NCBI GenBank assembly: GCA_964460795.1
Contig: CAYWRU010000012.1
Span: 1-64,000 of the forward strand
Direction of reading: 5' to 3'
Length of the DNA stretch: 64,000 nucleotides
Origin: CAZOOM01 sp964460795
Lineage (GTDB): Bacteria; Omnitrophota; Omnitrophia; Omnitrophales; Aquincolibacteriaceae
Part shown: positions 28,985 to 37,595 of the stretch, piece after piece
Numbering within the stretch: the stretch's first letter is position 1
How the letters are laid out: each line of letters begins with the position of its first letter
Program-made: the position numbers and the translations under genes
Notes under the pieces: generated by a model
Seen by the model: the letters and a program-made list of their open reading frames with translations, nothing else
What the model was told of the DNA's origin: nothing
Database searches by the model: none

Positions 28985-30498
28985 ATGACCCAAATTCATT
29001 CGGATCCTGAGGCGAAGAAATCCAAGATTGAAGTGCGCGAAATCGGTAAGGTTCGCGAGATCCGTGAGTCCATTGCCCGAGTCGAGGGACTTCCTTCCGT
29101 GGCGAATGGTCAGATTGTCCACTTCGGCCATGAGGGTAAAGGCATGGTCATGGGATTTACAGCCAAAGAAGTGCTGGTCCTGATGTTCGGCGGGAAAGAG
29201 CGTATCAAGGCCGGAGACGAAGTTTGGAGCCGCGGCGAACCTTTTACTTTGCCGGTGGGCTATAATTTTCTTGGCCGAGTTGTTAATCCTCTTTGTGAAC
29301 CGTGCGATGGCAAACCTCCTGTCGAGCCGGACGATTATTTTCCGGCCTTTCGTGTTGCTCCTGGAGTCATGGAACGAAAACCCGTGGCGGCAGCTCTGGA
29401 TACCGGCATCAAAATTCTGGACGCAATTATTCCGGTGGCCAAAGGTCAGCGCCAACTTATTATTGGCGACCGTATGACCGGAAAAACCACGATCGGAATT
29501 GATACAATCCTCAATCAAAAAACGAAAGATGTGCTTTGTATTTACTGCAGTATTGGCCGCAGCTACTCCAGTCTTCTTAAAGCAGTGCAGATTTTTAAGG
29601 AGAATGATGCCTTTAAATATACTTTGATTGTTGCCGGTGCAGCATCCACGGCAGTAGGCGAACAGTACTTGGCGCCTTATACGGCTTGTACGCTTGGCGA
29701 ATATTTTATGCAAAAGGGAAAGCATGTCTTTGTGGTTTTTGATGATTTGACCAAGCATTCCTGGGTCTATCGTCAGCTCTCGCTGCTGTTGCAGCGTCCG
29801 CCCGGACGCGAGGCTTATCCCGGAGATATTTTTTATGTCCATTCTCAACTGGTGGAGCGCGCAGGACAGTTGAGCGATGAAAATGGCGGCGGATCCATGA
29901 CCTTTTTCCCGATCTGCGATACTTTGCAAGGAGACATTACCGGCTACATTCAGACGAATTTAATTTCCATGACCGATGGACAGACGGTGCTCAGTCAGGC
30001 ACTCTTTAATCAAGGTATTAAACCGGCTATTGATTTCGGGCTTTCTGTTTCCCGTATTGGAAACAAGGCCCAGTGCCCGGCCATGAAAGAAATGAGCAGC
30101 CGCTTGCGTTTGGAATATTTGCAATATAAAGAATTGGTCCGTATGACGCAGTTGAAAACCACGCTTTCGCAGGAAGCGACTGCCCGGCTTCGTCGCGGAG
30201 AAGTGATGACTGAAATGCTGAAACAAAACCGTCAGGAACCTTCTCCGATCGAAGAGCAAGTCATGCATCTTTTTGCTTTAAAACTCGGGCTTCTGGATTC
30301 TCTTTCCGCTCAGGCGCTGAAGCGGTTTAAAACTGAAATTCTGGCCTATGCGCGGCGGGAAATTCCTAATACGATGAAGGATCTCACCACAAACTGGAAA
30401 CTGACGACCGAGATCAAAAAAGATTTGGAATCCGTCTTCCAGAACTTCTTCAAGACGCTGAAAGCCACTTCGGAAGGCGAGGGCNNNNNNNNNNCTAA
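28985..30498 (+). CDS. atpA: F1 ATP synthase alpha subunit (3' end in gap)
   Basis: 500 residues are visible before the 10-N gap. It has the alpha hallmarks: P-loop GDRMTGKTT (Met replaces the usual Gln), RPPGREAYPGD, LFNQGI and the arginine finger in SVSRIG. The N-terminal beta barrel (RVEGLPSVANGQIVHF) and the C-terminal helical domain are complete, so nearly the whole protein is present. After the gap the sequence is C-TAA-G-ATG. The TAA at 30496-30498 is most simply the alpha stop, one base before atpG, with the true gap length putting it in frame. The apparent 795-codon fusion to gamma is therefore an artefact of the ten placeholder N. Confidence 0.9.
30485..30494. other. Assembly gap (10 N) at the atpA-atpG junction
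   Basis: Ten N. Their number happens to keep alpha and gamma in one frame. The true missing length is unknown but probably short, because alpha is already of normal length. Confidence 0.9.
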
Positions 30499-30499
30499 G

Positions 30500-31372
30500 A
30501 TGGCGACCAAAACCCTGGCTCGTCTTAAAACCGAAGTGAGTTTTAACCGGGATCTCTCCCATCTTGTGGATGTGATGAAGAGTATTGCCGCTCAGCAGTA
30601 TCACATCATGGACCGTAAAAGAACGGCGCTGACTCAGTATCATAAAGCCATGGATGAACTCTTTGGTGCATATGATTTTCGCATCTCTCAGCATCCCTTT
30701 GTGCGGGCCGCTAATACCAAGCGTATGGTGGTTCTGATCACTACGGACTTTGGATTTTTGGGCGGTCTCAATATGAAAGTCATGAGTGTGGGCCTGAAGG
30801 GGAATCAGAAAGGAATGCGCTACTTGGTCATAGGTGACCGTGGAGCCAACTCTATGCGAGAGCACGGACTGGATTATGTTCCGCTTCAGGGTATCAATCC
30901 GGATGACACGCGGTATGAGTTGGTAAAAAAAGTTCAGAAGGAAATTTTTCGAGCGGTCTTGAAAGATGGATTTGGAAGCGTGACCTTGGCCGCGCCTTTT
31001 TCCACCTCTATGGGGACTCAAAAAATTCATCTCCTGAATCTCATTCCCTGTCCCATGTTTTTTAAAAATCGGACCGGCCCGGCCTTGACCGCCGAAGGTC
31101 AGGAGCGCCAGGTGATTTTGGAGTCTGAGGAAAATCTTTTGATTGAACGAATGACGGAGTCTTGGCTGGAATCCCGGCTCGTAGAAATTTTTGAAAGCGC
31201 CAAGCTGGCTGAGTTCGGAGCCCGTATGATGCATTTGGAGGACAGTTATCAAACACTTAGTAAAATCGATAAGCAGCTTCGGCTGGATTATTTTAAGGCG
31301 CGCCGTGAAAAGATCGATCAAAGTTTACGGGAAACCTGCACGGCGCAGCTTATTTTAAATAAGGATGCCTAG
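30500..31372 (+). CDS. atpG: F1 ATP synthase gamma subunit, divergent
   Basis: 290 residues from MATKTLARLK. Long N- and C-terminal helices flank a central alpha/beta domain carrying LITTDFGFLGGLN, the counterpart of the usual SDRGLCGGLN, and the C-terminal coiled coil with ARMMHLEDSYQTL. The conserved end is quite divergent (TAQLI instead of the typical ITxELxEI), as is common in alternate-type ATPases. It is the rotating central shaft that couples the c ring to alpha3beta3. The start is one base after the inferred alpha stop; the stop lies one base before the atpD ATG. Confidence 0.86.
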   Translation: MATKTLARLKTEVSFNRDLSHLVDVMKSIAAQQYHIMDRKRTALTQYHKAMDELFGAYDFRISQHPFVRAANTKRMVVLITTDFGFLGGLNMKVMSVGLKGNQKGMRYLVIGDRGANSMREHGLDYVPLQGINPDDTRYELVKKVQKEIFRAVLKDGFGSVTLAAPFSTSMGTQKIHLLNLIPCPMFFKNRTGPALTAEGQERQVILESEENLLIERMTESWLESRLVEIFESAKLAEFGARMMHLEDSYQTLSKIDKQLRLDYFKARREKIDQSLRETCTAQLILNKDA

Positions 31373-31373
31373 T

Positions 31374-32777
31374 ATGAATGAGGATGCAAAAAAAGAAGCT
31401 TTAGGCCGGGTGGTGGGTGTTCAAGGACCTGTGGTAGACGTCCATTTTGAAAGAGGCGAGGATGTGCCTGCCATCAATCATGTGCTTGAAACTTTTACCA
31501 TCCATCAGGAACGCATCGTCCTTGAAGTGGCGGAGCATTTACCTGGGAACATGGCGCGCACCATTGCTTTGAGTTCTACCATTAATCTTCAGCGGTCCAC
31601 TCTGGCAAGGCCGCTCGGCGCTTCGGTAGAAGTCCCGGTGGGGAATAACTGCTTTGGCCGTATCTTAAATGTGATCGGAGATCCGTATGATAAAAAAACG
31701 CCGGTCGAAGCAGATCGCCGTCTTCCTATTCGTCAGCCCAAGGAAAGTATTTATTTGAATCCGGATTCTGTAGAAAACAAATTTGAGGTGCTGGAGACCG
31801 GCATCAAGATTATTGATTTGCTTTTCCCCATGCTTAAAGGAAGTAAATCCGGAGTGCTCGGAGGTGCGGGCATGGGAAAGAGCGTGCTCACGCTTGAACT
31901 CATCCACAACATTGTGACCAAGCACCAAGGTGCCTGCATTTTTACCGGAGTGGGAGAGCGTATCCGTGAAGGAAATGAATTTTATTTTGAAGTCAAACAT
32001 GCGAATTTGCTGGATAAAGTGGTGATGATTTTCGGTCAGATGAATGAGCCTCCGGGAGCGCGTTTTGGAGTGGTCAGTACAGGGATCACGATTGCCGAAG
32101 ATATTCAGCGTCAAAATAAAGACGTGCTTTTTTTCGTGGATAATGTATTCCGTTTTGTTCAGGCCGGTGCGGAGATTTCCACCCTGCTGGGGCGCGTGCC
32201 TTCAGAAACCGGATATCAACCGACCCTGGCCATGGAAGTCGCTGATTTTCAGGAGCGTATTCGATCTATTCCCGGCCGAGGTTCCATCACAGCCGTAGAA
32301 GCCGTTTACGTTCCGGCCGACGATTTGACCGACCCGTCGGTGGTTGCTATTTTTAGTTTCTTGGATAACGTGATGGTGCTTTCACGCGAACGCATTCAGC
32401 TTGGTCTTTATCCAGCCATTGATCCCTTGCTTTCTTCTTCCGGAAACTTGGATACCCTGGTGGTAGGACAGCGGCATTTTGATATTTCGCAGGAAACTAT
32501 TCGTATTTTCAATAAATATGAGGAGCTGCGCCGCATTGTGGCGGTCGTGGGTGTGGACGAACTCTCCCGCGCAGACCGGATTTTGTTTGACCGGGCCCGC
32601 AAGATGCAATTTTTTCTGACGCAGCCCTTTTTCGTGGCCGAATCTTACTCCGGTATCAAAGGCGAATATGTGACTCTTAAGCAAAGTTTGGACGGCTGCG
32701 AACGCATTTTGGACGGACGCTATGACCGCGTGGGCGAAGAAAAATTTTATATGCGCGGCTCGTTGGATAATTTATAA
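31374..32777 (+). CDS. atpD: F1 ATP synthase beta subunit (catalytic)
   Basis: 467 residues. Catalytic features: P-loop GGAGMGKSV (usual GGAGVGKT), GERIREGNEF with the catalytic Glu, FGQMNEPPGARF, FFVDNVFRFVQAGAEIS (Walker B), and YVPADDLTDP. It hydrolyses or makes ATP at the alpha-beta interfaces. The start at 31374 is preferred over an ATG at 31365, because AAGGA (31361-31365) sits eight bases upstream and the earlier ATG overlaps gamma. Beta comes last, unlike N-type operons where beta is first. No a subunit follows; the next gene is a pilus/T2SS protein. Confidence 0.93.
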   Translation: MNEDAKKEALGRVVGVQGPVVDVHFERGEDVPAINHVLETFTIHQERIVLEVAEHLPGNMARTIALSSTINLQRSTLARPLGASVEVPVGNNCFGRILNVIGDPYDKKTPVEADRRLPIRQPKESIYLNPDSVENKFEVLETGIKIIDLLFPMLKGSKSGVLGGAGMGKSVLTLELIHNIVTKHQGACIFTGVGERIREGNEFYFEVKHANLLDKVVMIFGQMNEPPGARFGVVSTGITIAEDIQRQNKDVLFFVDNVFRFVQAGAEISTLLGRVPSETGYQPTLAMEVADFQERIRSIPGRGSITAVEAVYVPADDLTDPSVVAIFSFLDNVMVLSRERIQLGLYPAIDPLLSSSGNLDTLVVGQRHFDISQETIRIFNKYEELRRIVAVVGVDELSRADRILFDRARKMQFFLTQPFFVAESYSGIKGEYVTLKQSLDGCERILDGRYDRVGEEKFYMRGSLDNL

Positions 32778-32807
32778 CTTCTCTGAAGAGATAGAAGGAA
32801 AGAAATT

Positions 32808-33236
32808 ATGGCAGAGCGGATTGGCGATATTTTTTTACGAAAAAAACTCATTAACAACTCAGAGCTTGAACAGGCGCTTCAGGAACAAGTGCACTCCGGA
32901 GAATTCTTGGGAGAGATCCTGATTCGTCTGGGATTTGCCAAAGAAGAGGATGTGCTCCGTGTGTTGGCGGATCAGACGCATTCAAAGTTTGTGGACCTTA
33001 AAGAGGTCCGTATTAATCCTAAAATCGCCAATATCGTCCCTAAGAAATTGGTAACTGAATTTCAAGTTATGCCCATTGAAATCCGAGGGGAAGTGCTTTT
33101 GATTGCTATGAATAATCCCCTGGATATTTGGCCTGTGAGTCAGCTTCAGGAACAGCTTCATTTGGCGGATGTTCATTTTGTTTTGGCTAAGAAACGAGAT
33201 ATTGAAGATCACATTCAAAAATATTACGGGATTTAG
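32808..33236 (+). CDS. Stand-alone MshEN/T2SSE N-terminal domain protein
   Basis: 142 residues matching the N-terminal domain of GspE/PilB-type ATPases: RIGDIFLRKKLI, LGEILIRLGF, EEDVLRVLADQ, VPKKLV, then a final IEDHIQKYYGI. The ATPase domain is absent. Domains of this family (MshEN) bind cyclic di-GMP in some members. The same domain also occurs at the start of the next gene, which ends with a very similar KKYYGL. It starts at ATG after AGAAGGAAAG. Likely a regulator or scaffold of the secretion ATPase; c-di-GMP binding is not shown by the sequence. Confidence 0.75.
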   Translation: MAERIGDIFLRKKLINNSELEQALQEQVHSGEFLGEILIRLGFAKEEDVLRVLADQTHSKFVDLKEVRINPKIANIVPKKLVTEFQVMPIEIRGEVLLIAMNNPLDIWPVSQLQEQLHLADVHFVLAKKRDIEDHIQKYYGI

Positions 33237-33244
33237 AAAAGCCC

Positions 33245-34978
33245 ATGATGGATAAAGCAGAAGATTCTCTTATAAAAAAACAGCAGATCTCGCCCAAGAA
33301 TTTGGACGAGGCCCGGGAAGAGCAGAGAAAAACAGGGGAGCCTCTCGGAAAAATTCTGGTTAGAAAGGGCTATGTCCGGGAAGAAGATTTAGCGCGGGCA
33401 TTGGCCGAGCAATACCGTCTTCCTTTTATCCGGTTCGGAAAATTTCTCATTGACCGCGAAGTCATCTCCAAGGTTCCTCCCAAATTAGCGGTCCACTACA
33501 AAATGGTTCCGGTGAAACTCAGCCGCGATGTGCTGACGGTTGCGATTTCCAATCCGCAGGATATTCGCGTATTGGATGATATTCGCGTGGCTTTAAAGGC
33601 CAAGTACCGGATTGAGGCGGTGATTGCCTGTGAATCAGATATCCTCAGTGCGATCAAAAAATATTACGGATTAGGCGCTGAGACTGTGGAAGGCATTATG
33701 GAATCCTCCACCGATACAGCTATGCTGGCCACGGAAGAATCTTTGGAAGGTAAAGTTGAGGATCTCGAACAGGAGGCGGGAGACGCGTCCATTGTCAAAT
33801 TGGTGAACCAGGTTTTGCTTGAGGCATGGAGTAAGCGCGCAACCGATATTCATATTGAACCTTACCGCGCCAAACTTCAGCTCCGCTACCGGGTGGACGG
33901 GATGCTTTATCCAGCCGAGATGCCGCCGCAGATCCGTAGATTTCTCCCGGCCATTATTTCCCGTATCAAAATTATGTCGAATCTCAACATTGTGGAGCGG
34001 CGTCTTCCGCAGGATGGCCGTGCCTCAGTAAAGGTGGGAGAGAAGAAGATGGATCTTCGTATTTCTATTCTTCCTACTCCGCACGGGGAAAGTGTTGTGA
34101 TCCGTATTTTACCGACATCCATGCTTTTTTCATTGGAAGATCTGGGACTTAGTTTAGCCCATCGGGCCATTCTTGAGGATTTGCTCAAAAAACCTTACGG
34201 AATTATTTTTGTTACGGGGCCGACAGGAGCCGGAAAATCCACGACTTTATACACCAGCCTTTCGCGTTTAAATGATGCGAAGACAAAAATTATCACCATC
34301 GAAGATCCTATTGAATATGAGCTGGAAGGTGTGACGCAGATTCAAGTCATGCCGCAGATCGGACTCACCTTTGCCCAAGGGCTTCGCAGTATGCTGCGTC
34401 ATGATCCGGATGTCATGATGGTGGGAGAAGTCCGCGATTATGAGACTGCGGAACTTGCCATCCGTATTGCCTTAACCGGTCACTTGGTTTTTTCCACGCT
34501 TCACACCAATGATGCAGCCAGTGCGGTATCTCGACTCATCGACATGGGGGTGGATGCCTTTTTAATTGTGTCTTCAGTCGAATGTTTTATTGCTCAGCGC
34601 CTTGTACGCCTCATTTGTCCGAAGTGTAAGCGTGAGGACAAGCGGGTTTTAGAGCCTTCGCTTTTTGAAGAACTCAAGGCACAGCTTCCGAAAGATCAGT
34701 CCGAAGTCAAAATCTGGATTGGCGAGGGGTGTGACGATTGTAACTTCACGGGCTTTCAGGGCCGGACCGGCATTCATGAATTTTTAGTTCTGACTCCTGC
34801 TATTAAAAAACTTATTATGAAAAAACCGTCCTCAGATGAAATTAAAGACGCGGCTCTCAAAGCAAACATGACAACGCTCCGATTTGACGGGTGGGAAAAA
34901 GTGCTTCAGGGAAGAACTACAGTAGATGAGATTCTCCGCGTCACTCAAGTGGCGGCCGAAGAAGACAATTTAGCGTAA
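33245..34978 (+). CDS. gspE: Type II secretion/type IV pilus assembly ATPase (GspE/PilB)
   Basis: 577 residues. MshEN-like domain at about 5-140, then a linker and the T2SSE ATPase domain. Walker A is GPTGAGKSTTLY near residue 325; the Asp box IITIEDPIEYELEG follows; Walker B is DVMMVGEVRDYETAE, then the His box LVFSTLHTNDA. A zinc-type cysteine tetrad (CPKC near 458, CDDC near 495) is typical of GspE/PilB and absent from PilT. It is a cytoplasmic hexameric ATPase that powers pseudopilus assembly. It follows the stand-alone MshEN gene by eight bases. Two possible ATGs (33245, 33248). Confidence 0.94.
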   Translation: MMDKAEDSLIKKQQISPKNLDEAREEQRKTGEPLGKILVRKGYVREEDLARALAEQYRLPFIRFGKFLIDREVISKVPPKLAVHYKMVPVKLSRDVLTVAISNPQDIRVLDDIRVALKAKYRIEAVIACESDILSAIKKYYGLGAETVEGIMESSTDTAMLATEESLEGKVEDLEQEAGDASIVKLVNQVLLEAWSKRATDIHIEPYRAKLQLRYRVDGMLYPAEMPPQIRRFLPAIISRIKIMSNLNIVERRLPQDGRASVKVGEKKMDLRISILPTPHGESVVIRILPTSMLFSLEDLGLSLAHRAILEDLLKKPYGIIFVTGPTGAGKSTTLYTSLSRLNDAKTKIITIEDPIEYELEGVTQIQVMPQIGLTFAQGLRSMLRHDPDVMMVGEVRDYETAELAIRIALTGHLVFSTLHTNDAASAVSRLIDMGVDAFLIVSSVECFIAQRLVRLICPKCKREDKRVLEPSLFEELKAQLPKDQSEVKIWIGEGCDDCNFTGFQGRTGIHEFLVLTPAIKKLIMKKPSSDEIKDAALKANMTTLRFDGWEKVLQGRTTVDEILRVTQVAAEEDNLA

Positions 34979-34986
34979 GTAACCAG

Positions 34987-35003
34987 AAGGCACAAAGTGC
35001 CTT
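34987..35003 (+). terminator. Hairpin downstream of gspE
   Basis: Perfect stem AAGGCAC / GTGCCTT with an AAA loop, followed by only two T. A second small hairpin, GGTGC-GTA-GCACC, lies at 35092-35104, just before gspF. The two bracket the inverted repeat at 35008-35087. Either may be a weak terminator or an RNA processing or stability element. Confidence 0.4.
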
Positions 35004-35007
35004 TTAA

Positions 35008-35087
35008 ACGTGAAAAAGTGAAGAGTGAAGCGTGAAGAGTAAAAACTTGCAGTCCCTCTTCACTTTTCACGTCTTCACACTTCACGT
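35008..35087. repeat. Intergenic inverted repeat built of GTGAA words
   Basis: The left arm (35008-35039) contains four GTGAA words spaced by 2-3 bases. The right arm (35056-35087) contains four TTCAC words with similar spacing. The arms are reverse complements only at the word level, with spacing slips. Both outer ends are ACGT. The loop is 16 bases. No ORF. Similar in design to repeats at 38690, 41566 and 48173. Confidence 0.75.
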
Positions 35088-35112
35088 CAAAGGTGCGTAG
35101 CACCGTTAAATT

Positions 35113-36384
35113 ATGGCAAAATTCTTTTATAAGGCAAAAAAAGGACCTACCGAAATTGTCCAGGGTGAACTGGACGCAGAAAATGAGGATCAGGCGTTAG
35201 GAAAACTTGCCGCCCAAGGACTCATTCCTATTCGTTTAGGGTTAACTCCTTTGGAAGGCGGATCTAAGCCTCAGGCCGCTTCGCGCGAATCGGCAGCGCC
35301 AAGCCTAGCTTCTCCCTCACCCGGGAAAGCCGGGGATGTTTCTAAGATAAAAATTCGTCGCCGGGATTTCGATATTTTAACCCGGCAATTTGCGATTTTG
35401 CTTCGTGCCAACGTTCCTCTGCTTCGTATTTTCTCCGTGCTGCAAACTCAGGCTGTGGATCCGCAGTTTAAAATGCTTCTCGTAGATATCCAGGATAAAA
35501 TCCGGGCAGGATCAAGTCTTTCCGATGCCTTGCGAAATTATCCCCGGGTTTTCTCTCAGCTTTATGTCAGCATGATTGAGGCGGGTGAGGTGAGCGGAAT
35601 GCTGGATGCTATCCTAGTCCGCTTGGCCGATTTCTCAGAAAAAGAGGCTGAGATCCGCTCCCGTGTGCAAGCGGCTCTCATCTATCCCTTATTTCTTTTG
35701 GGCGTTGGACTGCTCACTGTTTTTGCGCTCATGACTTTTATTCTGCCGCGCCTTATGGTTGTTTTCCAGGAACTGGATACGGAATTGCCCGCCATTACCA
35801 AAGCGGTTATGGCGGCCAGTCATTTTCTAGCAGGACACTGGCTTCCTATTGTGGTCGGAATCACGGGCGCGATTCTGCTTTTTCGGACCCATAAAGTGAG
35901 TGATGCCTGGAAGGTTTTTTGGGATCCTCTCTCGCTGAAGATTCCAATCTTTGGAGATTTAATCACCAAGACGGAGACCGCGCGTTTTTTAAGGTCGCTG
36001 CAGCTTTTGTATGAAAATGGAATTCCTCTTTTTCGAGCGGCTTCGGTCTCGGCGCGAACCGTGGATAATGCCGCGATTCGTAAATCCTTGGAAGCCCTTC
36101 CGAGCAATCTTCAGGGCGGTTCAACTCTGACACAGAGCTTGCAGCAGATCCCTTATATTTCCAGTTTTGTTGTCAATATGGTGTCGGTCGGAGAAGAATC
36201 TGGAAAATTGGGGGACGCTGTTCAGGAAACAGCCTCTTTTTATGAAAGTGAATCTGCGCAGGTGGTCAAAGTAGCGACCACTCTTTTAGAACCTTTGATG
36301 ATATTCTTTATCGGAGGTTTGATCGGATTTATTGTCATTGCCATGTTATTGCCTATTTTTGAAATTTCCGCCGGAGCCCATTAA
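35113..36384 (+). CDS. gspF: T2SS inner-membrane platform protein GspF (PilC family)
   Basis: 423 residues. A short N-terminal beta domain (FYKAKKGPTEIVQGELDAENEDQA) is followed by an Ala/Pro/Ser-rich linker (about 60-75) and two T2SSF helical domains with the family motifs FAILLRANVPLL...SLSDAL and FLRSLQLLYENGIPLFRA...LTQSL. Hydrophobic helices occur near 195-215, 245-262 and at the C-terminus. It is the integral membrane protein that links GspE to the pseudopilus. No clear ribosome binding site precedes the ATG; the leader is the hairpin-rich repeat region. Confidence 0.92.
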   Translation: MAKFFYKAKKGPTEIVQGELDAENEDQALGKLAAQGLIPIRLGLTPLEGGSKPQAASRESAAPSLASPSPGKAGDVSKIKIRRRDFDILTRQFAILLRANVPLLRIFSVLQTQAVDPQFKMLLVDIQDKIRAGSSLSDALRNYPRVFSQLYVSMIEAGEVSGMLDAILVRLADFSEKEAEIRSRVQAALIYPLFLLGVGLLTVFALMTFILPRLMVVFQELDTELPAITKAVMAASHFLAGHWLPIVVGITGAILLFRTHKVSDAWKVFWDPLSLKIPIFGDLITKTETARFLRSLQLLYENGIPLFRAASVSARTVDNAAIRKSLEALPSNLQGGSTLTQSLQQIPYISSFVVNMVSVGEESGKLGDAVQETASFYESESAQVVKVATTLLEPLMIFFIGGLIGFIVIAMLLPIFEISAGAH

Positions 36385-36423
36385 GGGCAGGGCTGTCCCT
36401 TGCGTCATTTCCAAAGGTCAACG

Positions 36424-36864
36424 ATGTCTTCAGAAAAAAGCCTGATCTCCATGCGCGGTTTTTCTCTCATTGAAGTTCTCATCGCATGTGTAATTCTTGC
36501 CTCTGGATTTTTATTTATTACCGAAGGCCTCAGCCGATCCCAGCAGACGATTCGCTCTTCGGACTACATCATCCGGGCCAGTCTTCTTGCTGAACAACAA
36601 ATAGCCGAAGAGCAGATCCATCTCCGGCAGTATCACGGTCTTTCGGTGGGACAGGACCGGGGTGAGGAAAAATCTCCGAATCGAACGATTGCCTGGGAAC
36701 TTAAGGTCCAGCCTTATTATCATGAATCGATTACCGGTGAATCAAAGTTGCGAAAAATGAATTTGGATATGAATTGGCAGGAAGGATCCATGCGAAAAGG
36801 CGGACTTACGGTGGAAACTTTGCTCATGAATCGGGATAAACAGGGAGCAGGAAGTCTTTCGTGA
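36424..36864 (+). CDS. gspI: Minor pseudopilin, GspI-like
   Basis: 146 residues. Class III prepilin leader with GFSLIEVLIACVILASGFLF; cleavage is expected after the Gly before Phe, with Glu at position +5. GspI proteins typically share the SLIEVLIA...A segment and are short. Start chosen at the ATG 36424, which has AAAGG eight bases upstream, rather than a TTG at 36400. The stop overlaps the GTG start of the next gene. A part of the tip complex of the pseudopilus; its assignment as I rather than another minor pseudopilin rests on gene order and sequence style. Confidence 0.75.
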   Translation: MSSEKSLISMRGFSLIEVLIACVILASGFLFITEGLSRSQQTIRSSDYIIRASLLAEQQIAEEQIHLRQYHGLSVGQDRGEEKSPNRTIAWELKVQPYYHESITGESKLRKMNLDMNWQEGSMRKGGLTVETLLMNRDKQGAGSLS

Positions 36865-37595
36865 ATATTTTAGCCAAGCTCCGAATCAAAAGGGCCAAGG
36901 ATGCGCGAGGCTTCACGCTGATGGAGCTCCTCCTTGCGGCAACACTTCTCACGATTGTAATTTCATCCAGTTACTCCATTTTTTGGATGGGTCTTCAGAT
37001 TTGGAAATTTACTCGGGGTCGCGGTAATGTTGAAAAGAAAGTGGTGCTTGCACTTGAAAAGATGGGCCGAGATCTTCGTTCCACTATTCGGATTCCGGAC
37101 AGTGACACCAAAAGTCATGGATTTGGAAACCGCGCCGAAATTCACATTCCCTCGATCATCCGGATCCGCTCTGCCCATGAAGACACAGCTCAATATGGGC
37201 TGATTGTATACCGATGGGAAAGCAGTCATAAAACGCTTTGTCGTCAGGAGCTGACGGCCACGGACTTTTATCGTCACAATCAACCGCCTTGTGTGGAAGT
37301 GGCGGGCTCGATTCGCGATTTTCAAATGAAGTATTTGATTTATGAGGGGGTGGGCGAGGCCTACTCCTGGCTCGATTCGTGGGATGAAAAGGACATGGCG
37401 CCTCTTGCGGTTGAGATCCGTCTGGAAATTGAACCGGTTTTAAAAGGGGAGAAAGATTCTTTTCTGCGCAGTTACCATAAAATAATTTTTATTCCGGCCG
37501 GAGAAAAGATCCTGGAAATAAAAACAAAGGAAGAAGAGAGTCAGGAAGCGGTCCCGCCGGTTCCGGAAACTCCTGCCAAAGCAGGCGCCTCATGA
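36861..37595 (+). CDS. gspJ: Minor pseudopilin, GspJ-like
   Basis: 244 residues, GTG start inside the overlap GTGA. The prepilin leader is GFTLMELLLAATLLTIVISSS, preceded by a basic stretch. The following region (GRDLRSTIRIPD, VYRWESSHKTLCRQEL, RDFQMKYLIYEG) fits GspJ, which carries a larger C-terminal beta domain. It ends in an acidic Pro-rich tail. It overlaps gspK by ATGA. Confidence 0.78.
   Translation: MNILAKLRIKRAKDARGFTLMELLLAATLLTIVISSSYSIFWMGLQIWKFTRGRGNVEKKVVLALEKMGRDLRSTIRIPDSDTKSHGFGNRAEIHIPSIIRIRSAHEDTAQYGLIVYRWESSHKTLCRQELTATDFYRHNQPPCVEVAGSIRDFQMKYLIYEGVGEAYSWLDSWDEKDMAPLAVEIRLEIEPVLKGEKDSFLRSYHKIIFIPAGEKILEIKTKEEESQEAVPPVPETPAKAGAS

Noticed and set aside
28619..29929. A 436-residue minus-strand ORF opposite atpF and atpA
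   Set aside because: It lies fully opposite well-supported genes, has no domain that I recognise and shows no promoter or ribosome binding site.
30278..31321. A 347-residue minus-strand ORF opposite atpA and atpG
   Set aside because: It is antisense to the alpha/gamma genes, crosses the N gap and has no recognisable protein motif.
28985..31372. A fused alpha-gamma ATP synthase protein of 795 residues
   Set aside because: It runs through ten placeholder N; alpha is full length before the gap and gamma has its own ATG right after a TAA.
27746..32777. A sodium-pumping N-type ATPase
   Set aside because: Large b and missing delta fit, but the c subunit lacks the sodium ligands, the order differs and the typical small accessory genes are absent.
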